Assembly: GCA_946480845.1 (NCBI GenBank)
Contig: CAMLLJ010000146.1
Span: 1-7,268, forward strand
Origin: an uncultured Gemmatimonadota bacterium
GTDB taxonomy: Bacteria > Gemmatimonadota > Gemmatimonadetes > Gemmatimonadales > GWC2-71-9
Direction: 5' to 3'
DNA: 7,268 bases
In this document: piece by piece, positions 6,146-7,268 of the stretch
Layout: each line of letters starts with the position of its first letter
Numbering within the stretch: position 1 is the stretch's first letter
Program-made: the position numbers and the translations under genes
Notes under the pieces: model-generated
The model's database searches: none
Told to the model about the DNA's origin: nothing
The model's input: the letters and a program-made list of their open reading frames with translations, nothing else

Positions 6146-7268
6146 ATGATCCGTCCCGACCGGCTCACCATCAAGGCGCAGGAGGCGTTCCGCGACGCGG
6201 CCGAGGCGGCGCGCACCCGCGGCAATCCCGTCGTCAACGACGCGCACCTCTTCGCCGCGCTGCTCGGCCAGGCGGAAGGCGTGGTGCAGCCGTTGCTGCA
6301 GAAGGCCGGGCTCAACGTGACCCAGCTCGCCGCCGACACGGAGCGGGAACTCGCCCGCTTCCCGGCGCAGAGCGGCGGCGCCTCCGGCGAGCCGACGTTC
6401 AGCCGGGAGCTGCACCGCGTCTTCGACCGGGCCGAGGCCGAGGCGAAGTCGCTGGACGACGCCTACGTGTCCACCGAGCATCTCCTGGTGGCGCTCGCCG
6501 AGGAGAAGGGCACCACCGCCCGCGACCTGCTGAGCGCGGCCGGCGTGTCCGGCGACGACCTGCGCGCGGCGCTCGCGGAGGTGCGCGGGTCGCACCGGGT
6601 CACCGACCAGTCGCCCGAGGAGAAGTACCAGGCGATCGAGCGCTTCACCCGGAACCTCACCGAGATGGCCCGGAGCGGGAAGCTGGATCCGGTGATCGGC
6701 CGGGACGAGGAGGTGCGGCGGGTCATGCAGGTGCTGTCGCGGCGCACCAAGAACAATCCGGTGCTCATCGGCGAGCCCGGCGTGGGGAAGACGGCGATCG
6801 TCGAGGGCCTGGCGCAGCGGATCGTCAACGGCGACGTGCCCGAGTCCCTCAGGAGCCGCGAGCTGGTGACGCTCGACGTCGGCCTGCTCCTCGCCGGCGC
6901 CAAGTATCGCGGCGAGTTCGAGGAGCGGCTCAAGTCCGTCATCAAGGAGTTGGTCGAGTCCGAGGGGCGCTACGTCGTCTTCATTGACGAGCTGCACACG
7001 ATCGTCGGCGCCGGGGCGGCCGAGGGCGCGGTGGACGCATCGAACCTGCTCAAGCCGGCCCTCGCGCGCGGGGAGCTGCACGTAGTGGGCGCCACCACGC
7101 TCGACGAGTACCGCAAGCACATCGAGAAGGATGCCGCGCTCGAGCGCCGCTTCCAGCCGGTGCTGGTCGGCGAGCCGAGCGTGGGCGACACCATCGCGAT
7201 CCTGCGCGGGCTGAAGGAGAAGTACGAGGTGCACCACGGGGTCCGCATCACCGACAACGCCATCGTCG
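6146..7268 (+). CDS. clpB: ATP-dependent disaggregase ClpB (partial, 3' end outside window)
   Basis: The first 374 codons of ClpB, the hexameric AAA+ chaperone that pulls proteins out of aggregates together with DnaK; the frame is open to the window edge. The N-domain (about residues 1-150) holds two Clp_N repeats, with HLFAALL at 34-40 and EHLLVAL at 111-117. NBD1 follows with [12 protein letters not shown], Walker A GEPGVGKT (209-216), pore-loop [13 protein letters not shown] with Tyr254, Walker B VVFIDE (277-282) with catalytic Glu282, sensor GATT (315-318) and the ERRF arginine-finger region (333-336). These positions run about three residues ahead of those in E. coli ClpB, and the close match in NBD1 separates it from ClpA and ClpC. 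The coiled-coil middle domain and NBD2 lie beyond the window. No Shine-Dalgarno precedes the ATG. TTGCAC (6111-6116), 17 nt and CAGCTT (6134-6139) could be a promoter starting transcription at or near the ATG. No CIRCE operator is seen. Confidence 0.95.
   Translation, partial: MIRPDRLTIKAQEAFRDAAEAARTRGNPVVNDAHLFAALLGQAEGVVQPLLQKAGLNVTQLAADTERELARFPAQSGGASGEPTFSRELHRVFDRAEAEAKSLDDAYVSTEHLLVALAEEKGTTARDLLSAAGVSGDDLRAALAEVRGSHRVTDQSPEEKYQAIERFTRNLTEMARSGKLDPVIGRDEEVRRVMQVLSRRTKNNPVLIGEPGVGKTAIVEGLAQRIVNGDVPESLRSRELVTLDVGLLLAGAKYRGEFEERLKSVIKELVESEGRYVVFIDELHTIVGAGAAEGAVDASNLLKPALARGELHVVGATTLDEYRKHIEKDAALERRFQPVLVGEPSVGDTIAILRGLKEKYEVHHGVRITDNAIV

Overview
The window comes from a very GC-rich bacterium with an outer membrane. 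All recognisable genes lie on the + strand. A TonB-dependent receptor shows a diderm envelope. A secreted protein built on an N-Y-P-N-P sorting-type/FlgD-like Ig module, of the kind common in Gemmatimonadota and the Bacteroidota/FCB group, combined with the high GC, makes Gemmatimonadota my best guess. This is inference from protein style; no marker gene settles it.

Layout, left to right: (1) the last 19 codons of a probable FecCD/BtuC-type inner-membrane permease; (2) its ABC ATPase (BtuD/FepC/HmuV type), whose ATG overlaps the permease stop; (3) a 660-residue TonB-dependent outer-membrane receptor whose GTG start overlaps the ATPase stop; (4) recO, a recombination mediator, 9 nt further on; (5) selB, the selenocysteine-specific elongation factor, overlapping recO by 4 nt; (6) a 143-nt intergenic region with a hairpin and a possible promoter; (7) a 145-residue exported protein that is little more than one sorting-type Ig module; (8) a perfect 12-bp hairpin, probably a terminator; (9) the first 374 codons of clpB, running off the right edge.

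Genes 1-3 form a complete energy-coupled uptake route apart from a periplasmic binding protein. The receptor carries the ligand across the outer membrane using TonB, and the permease/ATPase pair carries it across the inner membrane. Cobalamin, a ferric siderophore and heme are all possible ligands, and the sequence does not decide. The tight overlaps suggest that genes 1-5 may be co-transcribed, although recO and selB have no functional link to uptake and recO may have its own start-proximal promoter. The solo Ig-module gene and clpB appear to be separate units.

I see no mobile element, CRISPR array, tRNA, rRNA or riboswitch, and no gene-free stretch longer than 300 bases. I found no clearly undescribed system. 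The items most worth a second look are the solo sorting-module protein, the SelB variant with its implication of selenocysteine use, and start-proximal -10-like elements ahead of recO and clpB.
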